Assembly (NCBI RefSeq): GCF_003182475.1
Contig: NZ_QGTS01000013.1
Span: 82,026 to 146,025 of the forward strand
DNA: 64,000 nt
Direction: 5' to 3'
From: Mangrovibacter plantisponsor
GTDB taxonomy: Bacteria > Pseudomonadota > Gammaproteobacteria > Enterobacterales > Enterobacteriaceae
In this document: in pieces, positions 1 to 6,524 of the stretch
How the letters are laid out: each line of letters starts with the position of its first letter
Position numbering within the stretch: the first letter of the stretch is position 1
Made by a program: the position numbers and the translations under genes
Notes under the pieces: model-generated
Told to the model about the DNA's origin: nothing
The model's database searches: none
What the model saw: the letters and a program-made list of their open reading frames with translations, nothing else

Positions 1-33
1 CCCGGCTCAAAGACTTGCTGGGAATGTGAAAAT

Positions 34-57
34 CCCCGGCTCTCGAAGGGGCCGGGG
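34..57 (-). terminator. Hairpin terminator after the AlpA-like gene
   Basis: A perfect 7-bp stem (CCCCGGC/GCCGGGG) with a 10-nt loop lies 13 bases past the stop of the leftward AlpA-like gene. Read on the minus strand it is followed by ATTTTC, a short U-run. It fits an intrinsic terminator for the leftward operon. Confidence 0.6.
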
Positions 58-69
58 AACTTGTCTTGT

Positions 70-315
70 TTAGGCGACTTTTCTCTGCTCTATCCACCAC
101 AGCAGATCCGAAAGCCGCCAGGCTACACAATGAGCACTCAGTTTGACTCGTTTGGGGACTAAGCCTTGTCTCTCCATAGACCACCACTGAGTGCGGCTGA
201 CGCCGGTGATCGCCCTGCGATCATGCTCTCTGACCAGTCTTTCACACTGGCCTGACTGACTGAGTACTTGAGCACGGACATCTTCAGTGGGTAATACGAA
301 GGTTTGTTCATTCAT
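70..315 (-). CDS. AlpA-like DNA-binding regulator (81 aa)
   Basis: A small protein with a winged-HTH layout of the AlpA/MerR type: a central segment (ITGVSRTQWWSMERQGLVPK) followed by a basic stretch and a C-terminal WRLSDLLWWIEQRK, which resembles the family's final helix. AlpA proteins are small activators or excision regulators in P4-like islands. The ATG at 313-315 has a strong GGAGG ribosome site on the minus strand. It lies downstream of the DUF927 gene in the same direction, with about 47 bp between them, so both may be in one transcript. No integrase is in view, so a role in excision is inference from the family. Confidence 0.7.
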   Translation of the reverse strand: MNEQTFVLPTEDVRAQVLSQSGQCERLVREHDRRAITGVSRTQWWSMERQGLVPKRVKLSAHCVAWRLSDLLWWIEQRKVA

Positions 316-338
316 TACGTTTTCCTCCGGAGATTGAA

Positions 339-363
339 TGGGAAAAGTGGGAAACTGGGAAAT
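339..363. repeat. GGGAAA-rich tandem motif, left copy
   Basis: Three G-G-G-A-A-A units follow each other at 8-9 bp spacing between the DUF927 gene and the AlpA-like gene. The same pattern in inverted orientation occurs at 16456-16480, near the right edge of the island. It could be an operator, a recombination-protein site or coincidence. Confidence 0.4.
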
Positions 364-2024
364 TAGTCATCAAGTTCCAGCTCCTGTATTCCGGCATAGA
401 TGCGTTCAGGCCACAGTGCGAAAAAACGATGGGACTTACCTTGGATCATGAGTTTTAGCGTTGCCCGCTCAGGCTCGTTGGTTGCAAGCCATCCCCGCTG
501 GAGCATCGGCATCACCTCACGCATGTACTGGCCAGGCATGTCCAGCTGCCGCAGAAACTGTTTCTTATCGATCAGCCATTGCCGCTCACCATCAAGCTCT
601 CGGATGTAGCCCAGCAAAGAAGTGGCATTTTGATGACCGAGTGGTTGCAGAGCCTTCTCCCATTTCGGCAGCAAAACTTTTAAGCGGGACAGAACTTGGT
701 GTTCCTCAGAGTTCATCACATGACCCCGAGCAGCCAGCCACTGCATCCAAACCTGCTTCACTGAATCGACGGACTCTTCCTCATCCCAGGGCACCAGGTA
801 ATTTCTAGAAGCAAGAGAAAGTACCGTTGCAACCAGTGCAAAGCGCTGCAGCACGCGAATTACCTGCGATGACATATTGCTGGTTCGCCACTGATCAACC
901 AACCGCTGGATCTCAGACTTGGCGTAGTGGGCAAGCTCATCCGTCGATGTCAGCAGGTTCATCCATTCGGGGAACAGGCTCCCGTGATACCGGCTGGTCT
1001 GCAGCTTCAAATGATCGACAAACAGTTGCGGACACTGAAAGCGATGCAACGCATCAAAAGTGCCAAATCGACCAAAAACAGGTATTTCGACCAAACGGAT
1101 CTGTTGACCGGCCTTAGGCCGCTTCCCAAGCGATTGAAAAACTTCTGACAGCCAAACTTCACCGCTGCTCAACGCCAATGTCCGCCAGTGAGAAGGTCTG
1201 GCGAGTGCTCCGCTTTCCGTTGCCCGCAGCTTACTGGTACCCGCGACTATATGGTAAACAGCAATATCGACGTCCTCTGGCCGTGCCAGGCCAATTTCAT
1301 CCAGTGCGAGTAACATGTCATGCTGCTCGGCGGCCACCGCCGCCAAGCCATTCGCCGTGGAAATCCAGCTGCGAACGAAAGATCTATCGCTGTAAACCGA
1401 TGCCGCCAATTCAAGTAGCGATGTCTTCCCGGAGGAGGAAGGCCCGACCAAATGAAAAATACCGTTCTCCACGGCGGCTGGATGTAGCAGCGGCGCGGAT
1501 AGCGCCACGCCCACCACAAACACCATCAACGGATTTCCGGTACATAGAGCGCCCACCTGTGATTGCCACTGCGCCAAAGTGCCGGCGCATTTCAGCATCG
1601 AGTCGTTCAGTTGACCGGCGTAGTAATAAGGTTCAGCGTTTGTACCAACGGACCAATCCTGAGTGACATAAACACTGTCATGCCACCCCGTAGTATCGAC
1701 ACAAATTCCTGAAGGGGCTTTCAGAATCTCTTGCAGCAAATAGCGCTGCAAACGCGACCAGCTTTGTGGATAGGGCTCTAACCAATAGCCCGAATCAATC
1801 AGGGCATCACGTACCTGGCGTGACTGATCACCATGTAATACCCGGTTGAATACTATGTCCTGTAGCAAAACACTATCCATGTTGCGCCACTGGATTAACG
1901 CACCAAAACCATGTTTACGGGTATTTCGCCGAGTTCTGGCTACAACCCTTATCCACCCGCCAACAATCTGCCAATCGCCCTTTTCAAGGCATTCCAGATG
2001 TGCATCAGTTAGACGAAACTCCAT
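363..2024 (-). CDS. DUF927-family ATPase/helicase-like protein of the island (553 aa)
   Basis: Walker A is visible as GPSSSGKTS near residue 195 and a Walker B-like LLALDEI about 50 residues later, the arrangement of the DUF927 P-loop proteins found in phages and integrative elements. In many elements this domain is joined to a Toprim primase; here there is only a ~150-residue N-terminal region without a recognisable Toprim motif. A role in element replication is inferred from the family. It runs leftward, 12 bp after a second AlpA-like gene, so the two form a regulator-ATPase unit. The start at 2024 directly gives MEFRLTDAHLE; I see no better alternative. Confidence 0.75.
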   Translation of the reverse strand: MEFRLTDAHLECLEKGDWQIVGGWIRVVARTRRNTRKHGFGALIQWRNMDSVLLQDIVFNRVLHGDQSRQVRDALIDSGYWLEPYPQSWSRLQRYLLQEILKAPSGICVDTTGWHDSVYVTQDWSVGTNAEPYYYAGQLNDSMLKCAGTLAQWQSQVGALCTGNPLMVFVVGVALSAPLLHPAAVENGIFHLVGPSSSGKTSLLELAASVYSDRSFVRSWISTANGLAAVAAEQHDMLLALDEIGLARPEDVDIAVYHIVAGTSKLRATESGALARPSHWRTLALSSGEVWLSEVFQSLGKRPKAGQQIRLVEIPVFGRFGTFDALHRFQCPQLFVDHLKLQTSRYHGSLFPEWMNLLTSTDELAHYAKSEIQRLVDQWRTSNMSSQVIRVLQRFALVATVLSLASRNYLVPWDEEESVDSVKQVWMQWLAARGHVMNSEEHQVLSRLKVLLPKWEKALQPLGHQNATSLLGYIRELDGERQWLIDKKQFLRQLDMPGQYMREVMPMLQRGWLATNEPERATLKLMIQGKSHRFFALWPERIYAGIQELELDD

Positions 2025-2036
2025 TATCGCTTCCTA

Positions 2037-2225
2037 TTACAACTCTGCCATCCAGCGACGAACATCCACCGCTCTGAAACGTACAGCCTTGCCCATTGGA
2101 TTAGGCTTGATGGGCTGAGGAAACTTGCCAGCTTTGACATAACGGCGCAAAGTTGGCTGGGATAGTTTGGTTAGTGAACACACTTCTTCATACGTGAGTA
2201 GATTGTTCAGTGATGCGATATTCAT
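2037..2225 (-). CDS. AlpA-like excisionase/regulator (62 aa)
   Basis: The protein has the AlpA-type HTH: LTYEEVCSLTKLSQPTLRRY, then a wing with FPQPIKPNPMGKAVRF and the terminal DVRRWMAEL. I start it at the ATG at 2223-2225 (MNIASLNN), which gives the usual AlpA length and has a GGGAG element upstream; the open frame continues to 2288 but those 21 residues do not look like the family. It sits just upstream of the DUF927 gene. Such proteins activate the element's own genes, often the integrase, but no integrase is visible here. Confidence 0.75.
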   Translation of the reverse strand: MNIASLNNLLTYEEVCSLTKLSQPTLRRYVKAGKFPQPIKPNPMGKAVRFRAVDVRRWMAEL

Positions 2226-2288
2226 ATGTTGGTATCTCCCATAACATCTTGATTTGTCATGAGCGATCATACCGTTCACCGAGTACAA

Positions 2289-2525
2289 TCCTCGTCGCTG
2301 GAATTGTCCATTTTGGGCACATTGAGCGATATTTATCGGTGCTGCAAATACAGGAATGAGAACAAAGAATTAAAACTATCAACTCACAAACCAGAATGTA
2401 ACAAATTGAATTTTAATGACTAAACCCAAACCGTTACATGTCACGCTATTCATTCGTGACATGTAACGCCAGAATTTTTATTCTAAACACTCACAGAACT
2501 GTTCAGAATATTCATGGAGAGCGCT
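2289..2525. promoter_or_regulatory. Divergent control region with a perfect 14-bp inverted repeat
   Basis: This 237-bp gap separates the leftward AlpA-like gene from a rightward small ORF. It contains a perfect inverted repeat, CGTTACATGTCACG at 2432-2445 and its reverse complement at 2455-2468, with a 9-nt spacer. A related AATGTAAC sequence lies about 40 bp to the left. The position just upstream of two divergent genes makes it a probable operator. There is no T-run after it, so it is not an intrinsic terminator. Confidence 0.55.
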
Positions 2526-2675
2526 ATGGCTAAAACACTGAAACAAATGCTGGAAGAACAGCCTGAGCATGTTGTCGCGGCTGCGGCAGAAAAGGCATCA
2601 TTGATACTGGCAGAGCTGGATAAGAAAAAGCAGCTCGAAGAGGGAGGGAAAATGGATGGCAGTGATCAAAGCTAA
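2526..2675 (+). CDS. Small protein of 49 aa, unknown function
   Basis: An ATG at 2526 is preceded by GGAGA at 2516-2520, and the frame stays open to TAA at 2673-2675. The protein begins MAKTLKQMLEEQPEHV and is alanine- and charge-rich, probably one long helix (about residues 5-38) followed by a flexible glycine-rich tail. It has no membrane segment. It follows the perfect inverted repeat at 2432-2468, which may control it. Its last 4 bases overlap the end of the convergent membrane-protein gene. I do not recognise the family. Confidence 0.55.
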   Translation: MAKTLKQMLEEQPEHVVAAAAEKASLILAELDKKKQLEEGGKMDGSDQS

Positions 2676-3019
2676 TCGTCGGTAAAGGTTCGGAAGTCAT
2701 CATCATAGCTTCCCAAAAGCCATCGTCTCTGATGCCGACGCTTCGCAGACCTTTCCTGCGCAATGCTATGCCGCTGCTTGAACATCCACACGATAATAAC
2801 CGAAATACCCAGGGCCAATGCCGCAGTCCATTTAAAGCACAGTAGAGCGATCCAAAAGAGCACCATGAGCCTGGGAAGGCGCATATACCAGCAAAGCACA
2901 CGCCACAACCACACTACCAAAGGCAAACAGATCAACAACCAGACGAAGTTGGTGTTGCCATAGGCCGCCAATCCTGTGACAAAGAGCAGCATCAAGAGAA
3001 TATTGCCTAGGAATTTCAT
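2672..3019 (-). CDS. Small membrane protein (115 aa), unknown function
   Basis: From the ATG at 3017-3019, preceded by GGGAGAG on the minus strand, the frame gives a 115-residue protein. Three hydrophobic stretches are visible, about residues 4-20, 25-47 and 52-80. They are followed by a strongly basic segment (KQRHSIAQERSAKRRHQRR) and an acidic C terminus ending TFTDD. The basic flank suggests a cytoplasmic tail. The frame is open further upstream but those residues overlap the next small gene. Function unknown. Confidence 0.55.
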   Translation of the reverse strand: MKFLGNILLMLLFVTGLAAYGNTNFVWLLICLPLVVWLWRVLCWYMRLPRLMVLFWIALLCFKWTAALALGISVIIVWMFKQRHSIAQERSAKRRHQRRWLLGSYDDDFRTFTDD

Positions 3020-3113
3020 CGTCGGGGACTCTCCCGAAAAAATTTCACATGTGAAAGTCAGCACGTTTAAAGACAGGCTACCACGGCACAGGAAAATGCA
3101 AGCTCTAATCAGC

Positions 3114-3239
3114 TTAGTTACGTGGTTTTTGATCATCTTCAGACATAGTTTGGTTCGCTTTATAGCTATATAGGCACCAGGCGAACACTGCAGTGAAAAA
3201 CAGCCAGAGCCCGAACATTCCCCATTCAAAGGCATTCAT
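3114..3239 (-). CDS. Single-pass small membrane protein (41 aa)
   Basis: The ATG at 3237-3239 has an excellent AGGAGG ribosome site a few bases upstream on the minus strand. The protein has one hydrophobic helix at about residues 5-24 (WGMFGLWLFFTAVFAWCLYS) followed by a polar tail ending in DDQKPRN. A longer open frame to 3401 exists, but the ribosome site decides for the short form. It is followed in the same direction by the 115-aa membrane protein, so the two may be expressed together. No family recognised. Confidence 0.55.
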   Translation of the reverse strand: MNAFEWGMFGLWLFFTAVFAWCLYSYKANQTMSEDDQKPRN

Positions 3240-3365
3240 GATTACCCTCCTGCTAGCGGTATAGAATTCATCATGGATCCAGATCCACGAAATCACAACA
3301 ACCAATTGAAAGTTATTAACTTTGTTCTGAAAGAACATTTTTAGTGGAAAACGTATTGGCCCACA

Positions 3366-3640
3366 TTCCACACTGGAAAAAAGCTGGCTATTCCTAGCCA
3401 ATGCCTACCCATTAACTTTCCACATAACTATCTATCTGGAATCTTGGCGCTCAAATTCCACATACGTGGAAACAAAGTTCGAAATCACAGGTTGGAATAA
3501 ACCCACCGATGCGCCTATCTATCTGGAATCTTGGTGCCAGCATTCCCCTCTGGACTATTACGACTGATATTCCAGAACCTAGATGGAACCTGAGGCGTAT
3601 GGAACGTTGGCGGATAAATTCCTATCTATCTGGAATTTCA
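3366..3640. repeat. Array of TTCCA...TGGAA dyads with three long direct repeats
   Basis: Paired TTCCA and TGGAA half-sites occur at 3366-3378, 3419-3441, 3456-3471 (TTCCAC-ATAC-GTGGAA) and 3570-3588, with weaker copies elsewhere in the stretch. Within it, CTATCTATCTGGAAT is repeated at 3428, 3515 and 3622, the first two copies extending to CTTGG. Spacings of the long repeats are 87 and 107 bp. The regular pairing of half-sites points to a DNA-binding protein that acts as a dimer. What binds is not known. Confidence 0.65.
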
Positions 3641-3862
3641 GAGAAGGCAATCGGACTTTCGCGATTACAGCTCACCAAATCACAAATTCGAAGCCTAAGC
3701 CCGACGCAATATATGTGGATCATCAAAAACCCATCGAAAAACTACCTCTCAGTCATTATCACTAACGAACACAGGGCAATGACACCCATACTCCATCCAA
3801 AAGCGATCTGTTGGTGGCTTTTTGAATGCTGAATCGAGCTGACCGATGACTTAGGGTGTTTT

Positions 3863-3985
3863 TTGATTGCCCACTATTGGCCGATACTCCGGATTAAAAC
3901 AGATGAATGGGTACCTATGCGGCATTAAGCGGGTGAAACCAATAGAGGCTCAATGAGTAGTAGCGTATACTCGACAACCAATAGC
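3863..3985 (+). promoter_or_regulatory. Candidate promoter and CCAATAG operator sites of the defence operon
   Basis: A -10-like TATACT is at 3966-3971 without a good -35. CCAATAG is at 3939-3945, where the -35 should be, and again at 3978-3984, about where transcription would start. The inverse, CTATTGG, is at 3874-3880. Sites covering both sides of the -10 suggest repression or activator dependence. This is a reading of pattern only. Confidence 0.35.
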
Positions 3986-4046
3986 AATGGTGATAACCAC
4001 CTCAGCCCCAAATGTCATGGCAGGCCCCACCTATGAGGAGCAAGTA

Positions 4047-4259
4047 ATGTCCGAGATGGATGATCGCTGGTTATCGGTCGATGAGATCAGCCAGTACCTG
4101 GGTGTCAGCAGTGACACCGTTTATCGCTGGATTGATAAGCAGGGCATGCCCGCCCACCGCATGGGACGTCTTTGGAAGTTTAAGAAAGATGAAGTTGATG
4201 AGTGGGTCAAGGGTGGCGGCGCGGCGGACAGGAGCAAGATGAATGAGCAGGAAGAATAG
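4047..4259 (+). CDS. Excisionase-type HTH protein at the head of the defence operon (70 aa)
   Basis: The product has the classic excisionase/MerR-like HTH: WLSVDEISQYLGVSSDTVYRWI, then MPAHRMGRLWKFKKDEVDEWV. I start it at the ATG at 4047, which has GAGGAG 6 bases upstream; an in-frame ATG at 3987 lacks a good ribosome site. It ends in an acidic, glycine-rich tail. It is the first gene in a rightward series of seven or eight and lies next to the methylase, so I infer it regulates the operon or helps the methylase find DNA rather than excising the island. The HTH fold is secure, the role is not. Confidence 0.8.
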   Translation: MSEMDDRWLSVDEISQYLGVSSDTVYRWIDKQGMPAHRMGRLWKFKKDEVDEWVKGGGAADRSKMNEQEE

Positions 4260-4268
4260 AAATGACAA

Positions 4269-4302
4269 TTCAGTCGATCTGAATAGAATCCTCCCTGGGA
4301 GG
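4269..4302 (+). repeat. Two small dyads between the HTH gene and the methylase
   Basis: TTCAG-TCGAT-CTGAA (4269-4283) and CCTCCC-T-GGGAGG (4290-4302) lie side by side in the 100-bp gap before the methylase. They could form RNA hairpins that tune expression of the downstream genes, or be protein sites. Confidence 0.35.
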
Positions 4303-4361
4303 CTATCAAGCCCCATGAAAACCACTAGTCCACGACTTCGAAGGGTTGGTAATGGGGCCCT

Positions 4362-6524
4362 ATGGTTAGAATAGTGCAGACAAAGCAAACCATGGAAAGC
4401 TGCAGAGGCGACACCTTTGACGGTTGGCCTGCCCGTACCCTGCTGGAGGCGGGCGACATTCCCATTGCCCAAATCGCCGAGCTTGCCCTGCGTGAAGGTC
4501 AGAGCTCAAATCCTTTGTACCGGGTCCACCGCTGGTTTGCACGCCGAGTGGGCTCTCAGTTCCGTTCGATCATCACCGCGCTGACCCTTCCCCCTGACAA
4601 GACCGACGCCTTTTGGGATACCTATCTCGGAAAGACCTCCGTGCATGGCGCCGTCGTTCTCGATCCCTTCATCGGCGGCGGGACAAGTTTGGTGGAGTCC
4701 ATGCGCTGCAACGCCCGGGTGATTGGTTTTGATATCGACCCGGTCGCGACCTTTATTACCCGATTTGAATTGGCCGCCTCCCTAATGGAGGATCACTATC
4801 CGGAAATCGAGCAGATCTGCAATGAGATCGCCCAACTCATTATGCCGTTGCATCGAACTATGGTGGACGGTGTCGAACGGGATGTTCTTCATCATTTCTG
4901 GGTCCAGGTGAAGCAGTGCTCGAATTGCCAGAACGACGTAGAGCTCCATCCCCATTTCCAACTGGCCTACTCCAAAGAGAAGGGCCTGCAGTGGGTATTC
5001 TGCAAGGACTGTCATGCGGTCCACGAATTGCCGATTGAACGCAAGGTGCTGCACTGCTCTTGCGGCAAGCGCACCACTATCAGCGTGGGCACGCACGGCA
5101 ACGGGATCATGACTTGCCCGACCTGCAAGCACACACAAAAGATCGCAGCGGACGACCTTGACGGTGCCGAACGTCCCGCTTGGAGACTCTTTGCCCAGGA
5201 GTATCTGGTCGGAACCGGCAAGAACTGCACTAGGCATTTCAAGCGTGTCGAAGAGGCGGACAAGGCATTGTACGACCGAGCCACCCGTAAGCTGCGGATG
5301 ATCGGGGGTGGCTTGCTTGTGCCGGCGAGAAGCATTCCCCGCGAGGGGCGTTCGGATGGACGACCTCTGATCCACGGGATTCGGCATTACGCAGACTTTT
5401 TCAATGACCGGCAGAAGCTCCACCTGCACCTTCTCGGTTCGGCCATTGGCCGAGTGGAAAGCGATGAGGCGCGGCGCTGCCTTGAGTTGGCCTTCAGTGA
5501 GCATCTCACCACGAACTGCATGTACACGGCCTATGCGTTTGGCTATCGCAGAACGAGCCCAATGTTCTCCATTCACTCATACCGGCACATCACTCGTCCG
5601 GTTGAGCTGAACCCTTGGCAGGATGGCGTTGGACGGGGGACGTTCATCAACACAGTCCGGAAAATATCAAAGGCAATTGCCTTTGCCAAAGCGCCCGAGG
5701 AGCTGCATCCGGAAGGCACCAGAGTCGCTTATGAAGATGATTTCGAGCGCGAACAAGCCTGCCTTGGCTCTGTCGATGATGTATTGAGCGGCAGCGCCAC
5801 GGCGGCTATTGAAACCCAGTCTTCCGAGGAACTCCATTTACTACCGGATGGCTCAGTGGATCTCGTGCTGACCGATCCGCCGTATTTCGACAATCTGAGC
5901 TACTCGGAACTCTCGGACTTCTATTTGGCCTGGCATCAGGCTTTGAGAATCGCACCGTCCCCGTATGACGATAACGTCACTTCGGCTCCGATACTGCAGA
6001 ACCTGGCCATCACGCGACGGTCCGACGAAGCCATCAAGGGATACCAGGAACGGCTTCAGCAGATTTTCATGGAATGCAATCGAGTGCTTAAGCCGGATGG
6101 GATCTGCGTGTTCACCTACCATCATAAACTCGCATCGGCGTGGGATGCTCTCGGCACGGCTCTACTTCATTCGGGACTCTCGGTAACCAAGGTGCTGCCC
6201 ATGCGTGGCGAAGGCCAAGGAGGCCTTCACACTTACGATGGCACCATCAAGTGGGACGCGGTGCTGGTCTGTCGCAAGAAGAAAGGCGTCATCAAGAGGG
6301 GCGTTCCGGTCATCAGCGAAACCGCCTTCAAAGACGCTGTCTTGGAGGCGGAATCTCACTTTGAGACCTTGTCCGCCCATAAACGGATCGGCTTCAAAAT
6401 ACCTGATTTCACAAATTTGGCTCGGGCGTTGGTCGTCAGTAGAGGTTTCTTAGGCGAGGCGGATACCAGCACACGACCGATGTCGGATGCATTGAAGAAC
6501 ATACCAACCCCGGGAGAGTTGTGA
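4362..6524 (+). CDS. Zn-ribbon adenine-specific DNA methylase, DUF1156/COG1743-like (720 aa)
   Basis: The SAM-binding motif DPFIGGGTSL is at residues 101-110 and the catalytic DPPY of N6-adenine methylases at about 505-508. Between them is a cysteine-rich insertion (CSNC, CKDC, CSC, CPTC at roughly 185-265) that should bind zinc and may read DNA. The N terminus, with HRWFARR, matches the conserved start of large methylases from BREX-like and DISARM-like neighbourhoods. In the operon it probably marks self DNA, or is part of the effector complex. It overlaps the following nuclease gene at TGATG, suggesting coupled translation. The ATG at 4362 has only a weak ribosome site; 4392 is an alternative start. 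Confidence 0.85.
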   Translation: MVRIVQTKQTMESCRGDTFDGWPARTLLEAGDIPIAQIAELALREGQSSNPLYRVHRWFARRVGSQFRSIITALTLPPDKTDAFWDTYLGKTSVHGAVVLDPFIGGGTSLVESMRCNARVIGFDIDPVATFITRFELAASLMEDHYPEIEQICNEIAQLIMPLHRTMVDGVERDVLHHFWVQVKQCSNCQNDVELHPHFQLAYSKEKGLQWVFCKDCHAVHELPIERKVLHCSCGKRTTISVGTHGNGIMTCPTCKHTQKIAADDLDGAERPAWRLFAQEYLVGTGKNCTRHFKRVEEADKALYDRATRKLRMIGGGLLVPARSIPREGRSDGRPLIHGIRHYADFFNDRQKLHLHLLGSAIGRVESDEARRCLELAFSEHLTTNCMYTAYAFGYRRTSPMFSIHSYRHITRPVELNPWQDGVGRGTFINTVRKISKAIAFAKAPEELHPEGTRVAYEDDFEREQACLGSVDDVLSGSATAAIETQSSEELHLLPDGSVDLVLTDPPYFDNLSYSELSDFYLAWHQALRIAPSPYDDNVTSAPILQNLAITRRSDEAIKGYQERLQQIFMECNRVLKPDGICVFTYHHKLASAWDALGTALLHSGLSVTKVLPMRGEGQGGLHTYDGTIKWDAVLVCRKKKGVIKRGVPVISETAFKDAVLEAESHFETLSAHKRIGFKIPDFTNLARALVVSRGFLGEADTSTRPMSDALKNIPTPGEL

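Larger units (their letters stand above)
3240..4046. other. Gene-free 0.8-kb stretch between the left island genes and the defence operon
   Basis: I see no convincing gene here; the longest rightward frame (3509-3832) runs through the repeat array and lacks a ribosome site. The stretch holds a cluster of TTCCA...TGGAA dyads (3366-3640), three direct copies of a 17-20 bp motif, and a candidate promoter region at 3863-3985. It could be a cis-acting region of the element (origin, transfer or excision site) or the control region of the operon to its right. Confidence 0.6.

Noticed and set aside
400..1666. Several rightward open frames opposite the DUF927 gene
   Set aside because: They are antisense to a gene with clear P-loop motifs and show no domain or ribosome site.
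3428..3641. Three similar 17-20 bp repeats as a CRISPR array
   Set aside because: Spacings are unequal (87 and 107 bp), the repeats are short and drift at one end, and no cas genes are present apart from a Cas4-like nuclease domain in another context.
3509..3832. Rightward 107-codon frame in the gene-free stretch
   Set aside because: It runs through the repeat array, lacks a ribosome site and gives a sequence without protein-like character; a second overlapping frame in the same strand is equally open.
4782..5576. 264-codon leftward frame
   Set aside because: It is antisense to the DNA methylase gene, whose DPPY and zinc motifs are on the other strand.
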